From Marinagarivorans sp. (lineage in GTDB: Bacteria; Pseudomonadota; Gammaproteobacteria; Pseudomonadales; Cellvibrionaceae): a DNA stretch of 40,576 nucleotides. Each line of letters begins with the position of its first letter. Positions within the stretch are counted from its first letter, which is position 1. Below, in pieces: positions 7,411 through 15,216 of this stretch. Both the position numbers and the translations under genes were made by a program. The stretch spans positions 1 through 40,576 of the forward strand of contig JANQJB010000060.1 of assembly GCA_028281865.1 (NCBI GenBank), read 5' to 3'. The notes under the pieces were generated by a model that did no database searches, was not told where the DNA came from, and worked only from the letters and a program-made list of their open reading frames with translations.

Positions 7411-8153
7411 GTGCGGAAGGCAGCATTTTATACTTAAGTGGTGTAACAAAAACCTTTGATGGGTTTAAAGCGATTAATAATCTATCGCTGTATATTGAGC
7501 CCGGTGAGTTGCGAGCGATAATTGGTCCCAACGGTGCAGGAAAAAGTACGATGATGGATATTATTACAGGAAAAACGCGCCCGGACGAAGGTGATGTGCT
7601 GTTTAAAAATAGCATTGATTTAACTAAACACGATGAAGCCGATATTGCTAATATTGGTATCGGTCGCAAATTCCAAAAACCCACTGTTATTGAAAGCTTG
7701 AGCGTGTGGGAAAACCTGGAGCTTGCATTGGCAGGGAAACGCAGTGTATTGGATACTTTATTTTACAAACTTTCTAAGTCGCAGGCCGATCGTGTCGACG
7801 AGGTGATTGATTTGATTGGGCTGCAGCAACGGCGTAACGAAACGGCTAAAAATTTATCTCACGGGCAAAAGCAATGGTTGGAAATTGGCATGCTCATTAT
7901 TCAGGACCCCGAATTGTTGTTGGTGGATGAACCCGCTGCCGGGATGACAGATTTTGAAACCATGCAGACGGCCAAATTATTAAAAAATATCAGTGAAGAT
8001 CATTCAGTGGTTGTTGTAGAGCACGACATGGATTTTGTGAAGGCGCTTGACACTCGGGTGACGGTTTTGCACGAAGGTAGTGTATTGGCCGAAGGCAGTT
8101 TAGAAACTGTTTCGAATGATGAACGTGTTATCGAAGTGTATTTGGGTCGCTAG
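7407..8153 (+). CDS. urtD: Urea ABC transporter ATPase UrtD
   Basis: Cytoplasmic ATPase subunit (248 residues, LivG type) powering urea import. Walker A is GPNGAGKST, the signature motif is LSHGQKQWLE, and Walker B with catalytic Glu is LLLVDEPAAGM. The H-loop is VVVEHDMDFV. It overlaps urtC by 4 bases and is preceded by ACAGGAG, a good ribosome site. It should pair with UrtE as a heterodimer under UrtB/UrtC. Confidence 0.94.
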   Translation: MSAEGSILYLSGVTKTFDGFKAINNLSLYIEPGELRAIIGPNGAGKSTMMDIITGKTRPDEGDVLFKNSIDLTKHDEADIANIGIGRKFQKPTVIESLSVWENLELALAGKRSVLDTLFYKLSKSQADRVDEVIDLIGLQQRRNETAKNLSHGQKQWLEIGMLIIQDPELLLVDEPAAGMTDFETMQTAKLLKNISEDHSVVVVEHDMDFVKALDTRVTVLHEGSVLAEGSLETVSNDERVIEVYLGR

Positions 8154-8154
8154 G

Positions 8155-8850
8155 ATGTTAGAAGCAAATAATATTGACTTATTTTACGGCGCGAGCCAGG
8201 CACTGCAAGATGTTTCGCTTGAGGCAAAAAAAGGTGAGATCACCTGCATACTCGGTCGTAATGGTGTCGGAAAAACCAGTTTGGCTCGCGCAATTACTGG
8301 TCGTCATGGCATTAAACGTGGCCGCATATCGTGGGAGGGAAACGATATCACCCGTATGTCTGTTGCACAGCGAGCTCAGCGGGGTATTGCCTACGTACCG
8401 CAAGGGCGTGAGATATTTTCGTTGTTGACCGTGCAAGAGAACCTAAAAACGGGGTTTGCTGCTCTGCCGCGAGCAAAACGTAAAATCAGCGATGACATAT
8501 TTTCACTATTTCCGGTGCTCAAGGATATGCTGCATCGGCGTGGAGGAGATTTATCGGGGGGGCAGCAACAACAACTTGCGATCGCTCGCGCGTTGGTTAT
8601 GCAACCACGTATGCTGATTCTCGATGAGCCCACTGAGGGAATTCAGCCTTCAATTATCAAAGATATTCACGATGTGATCACGATTTTGCGCCAACAGGGT
8701 CAAATGGCGATTGTGCTGGTAGAGCAATACTTCGATTTTGCTCGTAATTTAGCCGATTCATACGCAGTGATGGATCGAGGTGCAGTTGTTGTCGCCGGGC
8801 GAATAGGCGAAATGGATGAAGAAAAAGTACGCTCATTCTTAACGGTATAA
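8155..8850 (+). CDS. urtE: Urea ABC transporter ATPase UrtE
   Basis: The second ATPase subunit (231 residues, LivF type). Motifs: Walker A GRNGVGKTS, Q-loop in AYVPQGREIF, signature LSGGQQQQLAIARAL, Walker B LILDEPTEG and H-loop VLVEQYFDFA (Gln where many ABC proteins have His, usual in LivF/UrtE). The start at 8155 is chosen because the protein then begins MLEANNIDLFYG as in the family; a longer frame from 8116 would only read through the end of urtD. It closes the urt cluster; no strong terminator follows. Confidence 0.94.
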   Translation: MLEANNIDLFYGASQALQDVSLEAKKGEITCILGRNGVGKTSLARAITGRHGIKRGRISWEGNDITRMSVAQRAQRGIAYVPQGREIFSLLTVQENLKTGFAALPRAKRKISDDIFSLFPVLKDMLHRRGGDLSGGQQQQLAIARALVMQPRMLILDEPTEGIQPSIIKDIHDVITILRQQGQMAIVLVEQYFDFARNLADSYAVMDRGAVVVAGRIGEMDEEKVRSFLTV

Positions 8851-9081
8851 AGCTTTTAACCGCTTTTGATCACACTGAATTGCTAAAAAAGCCCAGGTTT
8901 TGAGCTGGTGTCGGCTTTGGATTCTGGTTAATGTCTCTCATTTTACGCTTTTTCTGGCCGTGACCTCACGCTTACATCATGTATACTGGTTACGACACTC
9001 CGGTTCTTGTGGTCTCTGAGGTATCGTGCGAAACGAGAACTATCCCATCAGCAAACCCATAATAAGATAGGAATCAAGATC

Positions 9082-10044
9082 GTGTTTCGTTTCATTATTT
9101 TTGGCCTATTCGCTTTTGCTAGTGCTTTTACCAGCGGTGTCGCGCTCGCGTTGGATGAGTTGCATATCAAAGCCGGTAAGCCTTTTGTGGTCAACAAGAG
9201 CATGGCGCAATTAAAACTTAAAAGATTAATCATCGATGATAAAGCCATTATTCAGCTGGTTCCTGACCTCGGTTTGTGGATGGTAGATGCCGACGATGCA
9301 CAAATTGGTTTTGGCGTGCAGGTTAAAGGTGCGGGTAGGGTCGGTTCCAAGGGTATTAGCGGCGGCACTGTTCCTGATGCGACTCGTTGTGATGTCGCGC
9401 GCAATGGTCGCACCGGTGGTGCTGGAGCTAACGGTGGCAATGGCGTTGACGTGCGTTGGTCAGTTGGTATCAGCCAATTTGGCAGTATAATTTTTGATCT
9501 TTCTGGTGGTCCCGGCGGCGACGGTGGTGATGGCGGTGACGGACAAAACCAGCCAAACTTGAAGGGCTGTAAAGTGCCTGGCGGTGATGCGGGCGATGGC
9601 GGCAAAGGCGGCGACGGTGGCGACGGCGGATCTATCCGTTTTCATTACTGGGTGAATTCCACCGAAGTAGGCGAGCTCAACAATGCTATGCAAGTTAAGA
9701 TTAACGGGGGGCGGCCGGGCGAAGGCGGTGATGCTGGCTTTCCTGGTGTTGGAGCAGAAGGCCGTTTCGAAACTGGTAAAACGCTGACAGGCAATCGTGT
9801 TTGGGTCGCCGGAGGTGGTGACGGAGAAGAGGGTGGTAAAGGCGCCACTGGCTCCCTCGGTCGTAACGGTGGCATGGATATTCGCCGCATTAACAAGGAG
9901 GGCGCTGTTCCCATCGCTGTAGAAGAACCTACTGAACTCTCGGAACAAGAGGAAAAGTCTTTACAGCAACGCATCGAAGAGCTGGAAGTTCTTACCCAGA
10001 AATTAGATGCCCGTATACGTTTATTGGAGCTTGATAAGCAATAA
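9082..10044 (+). CDS. Secreted collagen-like glycine-rich protein
   Basis: I do not recognise a named family. From a GTG at 9082 (AGGA 9 bases upstream) the protein has 320 residues and opens with a clear signal peptide (VFRFIIFGLFAFASAFTSGVALA). A longer frame starts at ATG 9007 but puts 25 hydrophilic residues before the signal. About residues 85-275 contain four glycine-rich blocks, e.g. GGPGGDGGDGGDG and PGGDAGDGGKGGDGGDGG, separated by non-repetitive segments. The pattern resembles Gly-X-Y collagen-like repeats but with GG pairs. The C-terminal 40 residues (from EEPTELSEQ) are a predicted coiled coil that may oligomerise the protein. Expected location is periplasm or surface. It is monocistronic between urtE and the porin. 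Confidence 0.75.
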   Translation: MFRFIIFGLFAFASAFTSGVALALDELHIKAGKPFVVNKSMAQLKLKRLIIDDKAIIQLVPDLGLWMVDADDAQIGFGVQVKGAGRVGSKGISGGTVPDATRCDVARNGRTGGAGANGGNGVDVRWSVGISQFGSIIFDLSGGPGGDGGDGGDGQNQPNLKGCKVPGGDAGDGGKGGDGGDGGSIRFHYWVNSTEVGELNNAMQVKINGGRPGEGGDAGFPGVGAEGRFETGKTLTGNRVWVAGGGDGEEGGKGATGSLGRNGGMDIRRINKEGAVPIAVEEPTELSEQEEKSLQQRIEELEVLTQKLDARIRLLELDKQ

Positions 10045-10096
10045 GGCGTTTCCAAGCAATATTATCGCGATAGCGCATTTGTCGCTGTCCAAAAAT

Positions 10097-10111
10097 GCAC
10101 CAAATTGATGG
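10097..10111. promoter_or_regulatory. NtrC-like site 1 (distal)
   Basis: GCACCAAATTGATGG matches GCACCA-N3-TGGTGC at 10 of 12 positions, with a perfect left half. It lies about 310 bases upstream of the candidate sigma-54 promoter. Confidence 0.35.
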
Positions 10112-10279
10112 CGGTTAACACAAAGATGACCGCCATTTTTGCTTTCAGAGCTGAGATTTGGCGTCGAATATGGGGCGATTTTTCGCCCTGCCAAATCAAA
10201 TGCAAATTCAGTGTGCACGCGCATCCTAAGGATATTCGATAGTCCTTTCTATTTTTGTTTCCTTCATGCAAACTGTCGC

Positions 10280-10337
10280 GCACCAAATTAGCGCATTAAC
10301 ATGGTGCATTCACCTATTTAAGGCATTGATTTGGTGC
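10280..10337. promoter_or_regulatory. Cluster of three NtrC-like enhancer sites
   Basis: GCACCAAATTAGCGC (10280-10294, 10 of 12), GCATTAACATGGTGC (10293-10307, 10 of 12) and GCATTGATTTGGTGC (10323-10337, 9 of 12) match GCACCA-N3-TGGTGC. The last two each have a perfect TGGTGC half, with centres 30 bp apart, about three helical turns. They lie 80-135 bases upstream of the sigma-54 element. Confidence 0.55.
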
Positions 10338-10411
10338 TTATATCGGGCCTGCTGTTGTTTAATCTTCCAATCTATATTTTTAAATCTTTGAATTTATTGG
10401 GTTTTTAATTA

Positions 10412-10428
10412 TTGGCTTGGAAGCTGCT
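10412..10428 (+). promoter_or_regulatory. Candidate sigma-54 promoter of the porin-glnK-amtB genes
   Basis: TTGGCTTGGAAGCTGCT has the invariant GG-N10-GC spacing (GG at 10414-10415, GC at 10426-10427) and matches TGGCACGrNNNTTGCW at all but three defined positions. The start would fall near 10439, about 83 nt before the porin ATG. Confidence 0.55.
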
Positions 10429-10521
10429 AATCACTGGCCTAGCTAAGTTACACAAAAACAATCGCTTGGCCTCGATAAAAACAAGTCGAATTAATTGCTA
10501 TCCCTGTGGAGGAAACATTCA

Positions 10522-11226
10522 ATGAAATTAACAAAAAAATTACTGGCTAGCTCAATTGCCGCTTCTCTATTGTCAGCAGGTGCGATTGCTCCTGCGCATG
10601 CGGAAGTTGAAATTTCTGGCTCGGTAGCTGTTGCTAGCACGTATTTATGGCGTGGTTCTGACCTTGGAACAGGTGTTCCCGCAGTTTCTGGTGCTCTAGA
10701 AGCCTCGACTTCAGGTTTTTATGCGGGTATCTGGGGTTCTTCGGGTGATACCTTCGCAGGCACCGAGTACGATCTTTATGTGGGTTATGGCGGCGAAGTT
10801 GGCAGCTTTTCTTATGACGTAAGCCTTTGGAGTTATAACTATCCGACGGGTGATGGTTATGCCTCAGACGGAGAAACTGATTTTACTGATTGGACAGATC
10901 TCGTGGTTGCGCTTGGTTTTGGCCCGGCGGTTTTCACTATCTATCAGCCCATCGGTGATGACAATAGTACGGGTGATTATGCGTACTATACGCTAGGTGC
11001 TTCGTTTGGCGATTTCTCGTTAACAGCGGGTTTGCATTCAGATAATGATGGCGCGGTGTCTTGCCCTGCAGATAATGAAGGCCCGACTTGCGACCCAGTG
11101 CATGTCAACCTCGATTATGCCTTTAACGACAATTTAACTTTCACGTTAAGCCAGTTCATTGCTGATGAAACTGATGATGACGATTTGAAATTTGTCGTCA
11201 GTTACAGTTTGCCAATTGGCGACTGA
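10522..11226 (+). CDS. TorF-family putative porin
   Basis: Outer-membrane beta-barrel protein of the TorF/TIGR02001 type, often found beside glnK-amtB, presumed to let small solutes through the outer membrane. The start is ATG 10522, preceded by GGAGG at 10508-10512; a frame from 10495 would lack a ribosome site. A 27-residue signal peptide ends at APAHA, then EVEISGSVAVASTYLWRGSD, the recognisable N-terminal strand of the family. Alternating aromatic/polar strands run to the end (KFVVSYSLPIGD). Mature size is about 207 residues. It lies downstream of a sigma-54 type promoter and is followed by a strong terminator before glnK. The substrate is not known; a role in ammonium or urea uptake is inferred from context only. 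Confidence 0.85.
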   Translation: MKLTKKLLASSIAASLLSAGAIAPAHAEVEISGSVAVASTYLWRGSDLGTGVPAVSGALEASTSGFYAGIWGSSGDTFAGTEYDLYVGYGGEVGSFSYDVSLWSYNYPTGDGYASDGETDFTDWTDLVVALGFGPAVFTIYQPIGDDNSTGDYAYYTLGASFGDFSLTAGLHSDNDGAVSCPADNEGPTCDPVHVNLDYAFNDNLTFTLSQFIADETDDDDLKFVVSYSLPIGD

Positions 11227-11234
11227 TTTTTCGT

Positions 11235-11270
11235 GGCGCTGCAGTCCCCCTCTGCAGCGCCTTGTTTTTT
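11235..11270 (+). terminator. Strong intrinsic terminator between porin and glnK
   Basis: Arms GGCGCTGCAG (11235-11244) and CTGCAGCGCC (11252-11261) form a perfect 10-bp stem with a 7-nt loop, followed by TTGTTTTTT. Only 42 bases separate it from glnK, so glnK-amtB depend on read-through or on a promoter in this short gap. Confidence 0.88.
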
Positions 11271-11297
11271 AACGCGGCGTTGAGCTGCATTATTTAG

Positions 11298-11651
<354 letters not shown>

Positions 11652-11704
11652 AAACAACAATTTCTGTAAAAATATTGAATAACTAACTTTTCCGGAGAAC
11701 TGCG

Positions 11705-12988
11705 ATGGAAAATCAACTTTTTGAACTGCAGTACGCCATCGATACCTTCTACTTTTTGGTATGTGGCGCACTCGTTATGTGGATGGCTGCCGGTTTTGCC
11801 ATGCTTGAATCAGGTTTGGTTCGCGCAAAAAATACAACTGAGATTCTCACTAAAAACGTTGCCCTGTTTGCGATAGCTTGTACGATGTACTTGATTTGCG
11901 GCTATGAGTTTATGTACGGCGGCGGCTTCTTTTTAACAGGTACAGACTCAGTTGCCAGTATGACTGATGAGGCAATCGCAGGTGTGATCTCCGCGCAGAG
12001 CGATTTTCGTGCAGGTGCAGAAGACTCGTCTCTTCCTTATTCCGGTGCTTCTGACTTTTTCTTCCAGGTGGTATTTGTTGCAACCGCGATGTCTATCGTT
12101 TCAGGGGCTGTTGCGGAGCGTATGAAGCTCTGGGCCTTTTTGATTTTTGCTGTTTTCATGACAGGCTTTATCTACCCAATCGAAGGCGGTTGGACTTGGG
12201 GTGGTAACTCAGTATTTGGTATGTATGAACTGAGCTATTCCGACTACGCCGGATCTGGAATTGTCCATTTAGCTGGTGCAGCTGCAGCGCTTGCGGGTGT
12301 TTTGGTGCTTGGTGCTCGTAAGGGCAAATACGGTCCAAATGGTGAAGCAAATGCTATTCCGGGTGCAAATCTGCCTTTGGCTACGCTAGGTACTTTTATT
12401 CTCTGGATGGGTTGGTTTGGATTTAATGGAGGCTCGACTTTACAGCTATCGGGTGTCGGTGTCGCTAACGAAGTCGCCTCGGTGTTTTTGAATACTAATG
12501 CTGCTGCATCTGGCGGTTTAATTGCAGCGCTTCTTGTTGCCCGCATTATGTTTGGCAAGGCTGATCTAACGATGGCGCTGAATGGTGCATTGGCGGGTCT
12601 AGTTGCGATAACGGCAGAGCCTGCCGATCCCAACCCAATGATGGCAACCATTATCGGTGCGATTGGCGGTGTGATTGTTGTGTTTAGTATCGTCACTCTA
12701 GACAAACTTAAAATTGATGACCCTGTTGGCGCCATCTCAGTTCACGGTGTCGTGGGCATTTGGGGTGTGTTTGCTGTCCTTATTAGCGACAGCGATGCGA
12801 CCTTTGGCGGACAAATTGTTGGGTTGTTAACAATTTTCATCTGGGTGTTCGCTACAAGCTTAATCGTTTGGTTTGGTATAAAAGCGATTATGGGCATCCG
12901 GGTTAGCGAAGAGGAAGAGTTCGACGGTGTCGACCTTTCTGAGTGTGGAATGGAAGCCTATCCGGAATTTACTTCTGCAGCTAAATAA
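11705..12988 (+). CDS. amtB: Ammonium transporter AmtB
   Basis: Inner-membrane ammonium channel/transporter of the Amt/Rh family (427 residues), regulated by GlnK. The pore twin histidines are His188 in GSGIVHLAG and His347 in AISVHGVVG. The family segment MLESGLVRAKN (33-43) is clear. About 11 membrane helices are expected. The protein starts directly with MENQLFELQYAIDTFYFLVCG, without the cleaved signal peptide of E. coli AmtB. The ribosome site is CGGAGAA. The gene ends in two hairpins, the second a strong terminator (13053-13082). Confidence 0.96.
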   Translation: MENQLFELQYAIDTFYFLVCGALVMWMAAGFAMLESGLVRAKNTTEILTKNVALFAIACTMYLICGYEFMYGGGFFLTGTDSVASMTDEAIAGVISAQSDFRAGAEDSSLPYSGASDFFFQVVFVATAMSIVSGAVAERMKLWAFLIFAVFMTGFIYPIEGGWTWGGNSVFGMYELSYSDYAGSGIVHLAGAAAALAGVLVLGARKGKYGPNGEANAIPGANLPLATLGTFILWMGWFGFNGGSTLQLSGVGVANEVASVFLNTNAAASGGLIAALLVARIMFGKADLTMALNGALAGLVAITAEPADPNPMMATIIGAIGGVIVVFSIVTLDKLKIDDPVGAISVHGVVGIWGVFAVLISDSDATFGGQIVGLLTIFIWVFATSLIVWFGIKAIMGIRVSEEEEFDGVDLSECGMEAYPEFTSAAK

Positions 12989-13017
12989 GAATCCTCCTGC
13001 AATTAAAAATGATTAAA

Positions 13018-13037
13018 AGTGAGCGCAATGCTCACTT
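13018..13037 (+). repeat. Small hairpin after amtB
   Basis: AGTGAGCG and the following TGCTCACT form a hairpin with no T tract after it, just ahead of the real terminator. It may protect the 3' end of the amtB transcript. Confidence 0.5.
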
Positions 13038-13052
13038 CTGATTGAATCTTAA

Positions 13053-13082
13053 AACCCGACAGAGCGTCTGTTGGGTTTTTTT
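13053..13082 (+). terminator. Intrinsic terminator of glnK-amtB
   Basis: AACCCGACAGA pairs with TCTGTTGGGTT (one G-T pair) around a short loop and is followed by an unbroken T run to 13082. Confidence 0.88.
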
Positions 13083-13318
13083 ATGCCCATCTAATTTATC
13101 GTATTGACTGGAACTTTAGGTTATTCGATACCTCCGCTCGACCGGTTATCTGCCTAAATTTGGTGCAATAACCGTTTGCTCGTTTATCGCAAAAAGCTAG
13201 TCCAAAATAAACTAACAAAGCGCATGACTGACATGGAAGAGCGAAAAATCCTGATCTATAAATATCCAACAGACCTAATGAGTGTCTTTTATCTGTCTAG
13301 TTTGGCGTGTGAATTATT

Positions 13319-13564
13319 ATGAGCAGTAATGACAATATTGAATTAAATGAACAAAGTTTGGATGCAGCGGATCGAGCATTAAATGAGGCTGCGGCATTTG
13401 TTGACAGTGCTAGTGTTTCAGAGCGCGAGTCTGTGCGTAAGCAATTAGCTGAAGATGTGGAAGCATTTTTGGCCAAGGGAGGTAAAATTGAGGAGGTTGC
13501 CCCGAACGTTCTAGCCGACCCCCCTAAAAAGCCTCAGTCCAATTACGGTGGTCAGCCGATTTAA
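13319..13564 (+). CDS. sutA: SutA-like RNA polymerase-binding regulator
   Basis: An 81-residue acidic protein. Its C-terminal half, AFLAKGGKIEEVAPNVLADP then PKKPQSNYGGQPI, closely resembles the end of Pseudomonas SutA, a small protein that binds RNA polymerase and modulates transcription in slow growth. The N-terminal half is acidic and probably disordered, as in SutA. From memory, Pseudomonas sutA lies near amtB, the same neighbourhood as here. There is no Shine-Dalgarno sequence before the ATG. A 32-codon frame (13224-13322) ends with TGA overlapping the ATG as ATGA, so translation may be coupled. Confidence 0.78.
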   Translation: MSSNDNIELNEQSLDAADRALNEAAAFVDSASVSERESVRKQLAEDVEAFLAKGGKIEEVAPNVLADPPKKPQSNYGGQPI

Positions 13565-13631
13565 TCCGTAAATCGAAGCATATTGGATGTGCATTTCACG
13601 CGTTTTTCTGATCGCTGGCTTGTTGATCTGT

Positions 13632-14318
13632 TTATACGAATTTGTGAATTAAGCGATTGAGCACTTCGCTCAAGTGCGACAAAAATAAAGTATCTGAGCC
13701 TGAACGAAAGTACTCTCCGTCAGTATGTCCTATTGCGAGCAGGCCGAGGGGTTCACCTCCGTCTCGCAAAATTGATATAGCGATAGATCCTACTGAGCTT
13801 GCATGTTCTTCGCCGAAAAGAAAAACTTTTAAAGCTGAATTAAAACGGCCACATTCTGGGCGCGAAGCGTCGTAATAGTTACCTAATTTTTCCTTTGCGT
13901 GATCTAGCGCCACGTTACTGACATTATCAACGGTTTGGTTATCCGAAAAAATAATGAGTTTTGCGTGAGGAACACCAAACTCTTCTTTAACGTGGTAATA
14001 AAGAATGTCTGCGAGATCGCTTAAATCTTCGGCTTCTATTAGCCCGTTGATGGTGCGCCGAGTCAAGTTAAATAGCCGATCGTTTACACGCGCGTTTTCA
14101 AGTAGCTCAGCTAATTTTTTTTCTAATTTAATATTTTGCTCGCGCAAGCTGCTGACTTGGCGTTCTATCAACGAGACTGCCTTACCACTTTCATGGTGCA
14201 GTTTCATTTTGGCCAAAATATCGGGATGCGATGAAAAAAAATCGGGGTTTTCATGCAGGTATTCGACAACTTGCTCTTCCGCAACATGAGATGATTTTGT
14301 ATCGAGATTAGCTGACAT
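13632..14318 (-). CDS. DUF484 family (GAF-like) protein
   Basis: A 228-residue cytoplasmic protein of the DUF484 family (E. coli YigA relatives), function unknown. The N-terminus has the family mark VVEYLHENPDFFSSHPDILAKMKLHH (about 17-42). A coiled-coil segment follows (SLIERQVSSLREQNIKLEKK), then a GAF-like domain ending GLLAIGHTDGEYFRSGSDTL. It lies downstream of dapF, as in Pseudomonas and enterics. In those genomes xerC normally follows; here the gene is directly followed by the convergent sutA, only 67 bases away. Confidence 0.88.
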   Translation of the reverse strand: MSANLDTKSSHVAEEQVVEYLHENPDFFSSHPDILAKMKLHHESGKAVSLIERQVSSLREQNIKLEKKLAELLENARVNDRLFNLTRRTINGLIEAEDLSDLADILYYHVKEEFGVPHAKLIIFSDNQTVDNVSNVALDHAKEKLGNYYDASRPECGRFNSALKVFLFGEEHASSVGSIAISILRDGGEPLGLLAIGHTDGEYFRSGSDTLFLSHLSEVLNRLIHKFV

Positions 14319-14372
14319 AGAAGTACCTATTTACTTAAGCTGCTGTAGATGTATATTCTGAACAACATGCTG

Positions 14373-15203
14373 TTAAATTTTAATCTGGCCGTGAAACACC
14401 GTTTTGGCAGGGCCTGTCATCAGCACAGAGTTTTGGCCCCCCGACCAAGTGATATGGGTCGAGCCGCCGGGTAGATTAACCTTTACCGGCGATTTAACTA
14501 ACTTGCGTTTTATTGCCGAGACAGCCGCTGCACAGGCGCCCGTGCCGCACGCCAAAGTTTCGCCGACACCTCGTTCGTATACTCGCAAATTAATTTCGTT
14601 TGACGATACAATTTCCATAAAACCTGCGTTGACACGTTTGGGAAATAACGGATGACTTTCAATTTTTTTTCCGACACAGCCGACCGGAAATCGCTTAACA
14701 TCTTCTACTTTCGCTACTGAATGCGGGTTGCCCATTGAGACAGCAGAAATTTCAAAAATTTGCCCATCTACATCGAGTGAATAAGTATCCGCGATTTTTT
14801 CTGTGCTAAACGGAATATTGGTTGGAGCGAATTCTGGGCTGCCCATATCAACCTCCACCCAATCATTATCGAGCACATTAAGCGTGACGTTTCCAGACAG
14901 AGTTTGCACGCGAATATTTTTTTTGCCCGTTAAACGGCGCATACGAACAAACAGTGCAAAGCAACGCGCTCCGTTACCACACTGCTCGACTTCGTTGCCG
15001 TCTTGATTATAAATTCTGTAACGAAAATCAACTTCTGGTGAATCAGGTGCTTCAACTACGAGCACCTGGTCGCATCCTACGCCGAAACGACGATCGGCAA
15101 TAAACCTAACACGCTCTTCGTTTAATTTTACTTGCTGGCTTATCGCGTCAATCATCACAAAATCGTTGCCAAGCCCATGCATTTTGGTAAAACGCAATTT
15201 CAT
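14373..15203 (-). CDS. dapF: Diaminopimelate epimerase
   Basis: Converts LL- to meso-diaminopimelate in lysine and peptidoglycan precursor synthesis. From the Met at 15203 the protein is 276 residues, the family length, beginning MKLRFTKMHGLGNDFVMIDA. The catalytic cysteines are Cys75 in EQCGNGARC and Cys219 in ACGTGACAAAV. A longer frame to 15317 reads into lysA and is unlikely. It starts 13 bases after lysA, so it belongs to the same operon. Confidence 0.96.
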   Translation of the reverse strand: MKLRFTKMHGLGNDFVMIDAISQQVKLNEERVRFIADRRFGVGCDQVLVVEAPDSPEVDFRYRIYNQDGNEVEQCGNGARCFALFVRMRRLTGKKNIRVQTLSGNVTLNVLDNDWVEVDMGSPEFAPTNIPFSTEKIADTYSLDVDGQIFEISAVSMGNPHSVAKVEDVKRFPVGCVGKKIESHPLFPKRVNAGFMEIVSSNEINLRVYERGVGETLACGTGACAAAVSAIKRKLVKSPVKVNLPGGSTHITWSGGQNSVLMTGPAKTVFHGQIKI

Positions 15204-15216
15204 TTTTGCAGAGACC

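Larger units (their letters stand above)
10045..10494. other. Regulatory intergenic region before porin-glnK-amtB
   Basis: No gene seen. The stretch carries four NtrC-like sites and a sigma-54-type promoter, listed separately. The rest is AT-rich, non-coding sequence. Confidence 0.6.

Noticed and set aside
8885-8918. Possible terminator after urtE
   Set aside because: AAAGCC and GGCTTT arms with an inner CCAG/CTGG give only a weak, bulged hairpin and the T tract is three bases long.
9252-10055. Several long minus-strand frames opposite the collagen-like gene
   Set aside because: They are Pro/Ala/Thr-rich mirror images of repeated glycine and aspartate codons; the plus frame has the signal peptide and coherent domain plan.
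13152-13166. NtrC-like site GCCTAAATTTGGTGC upstream of sutA
   Set aside because: Only 9 of 12 matches with a poor left half, and no sigma-54 promoter follows.
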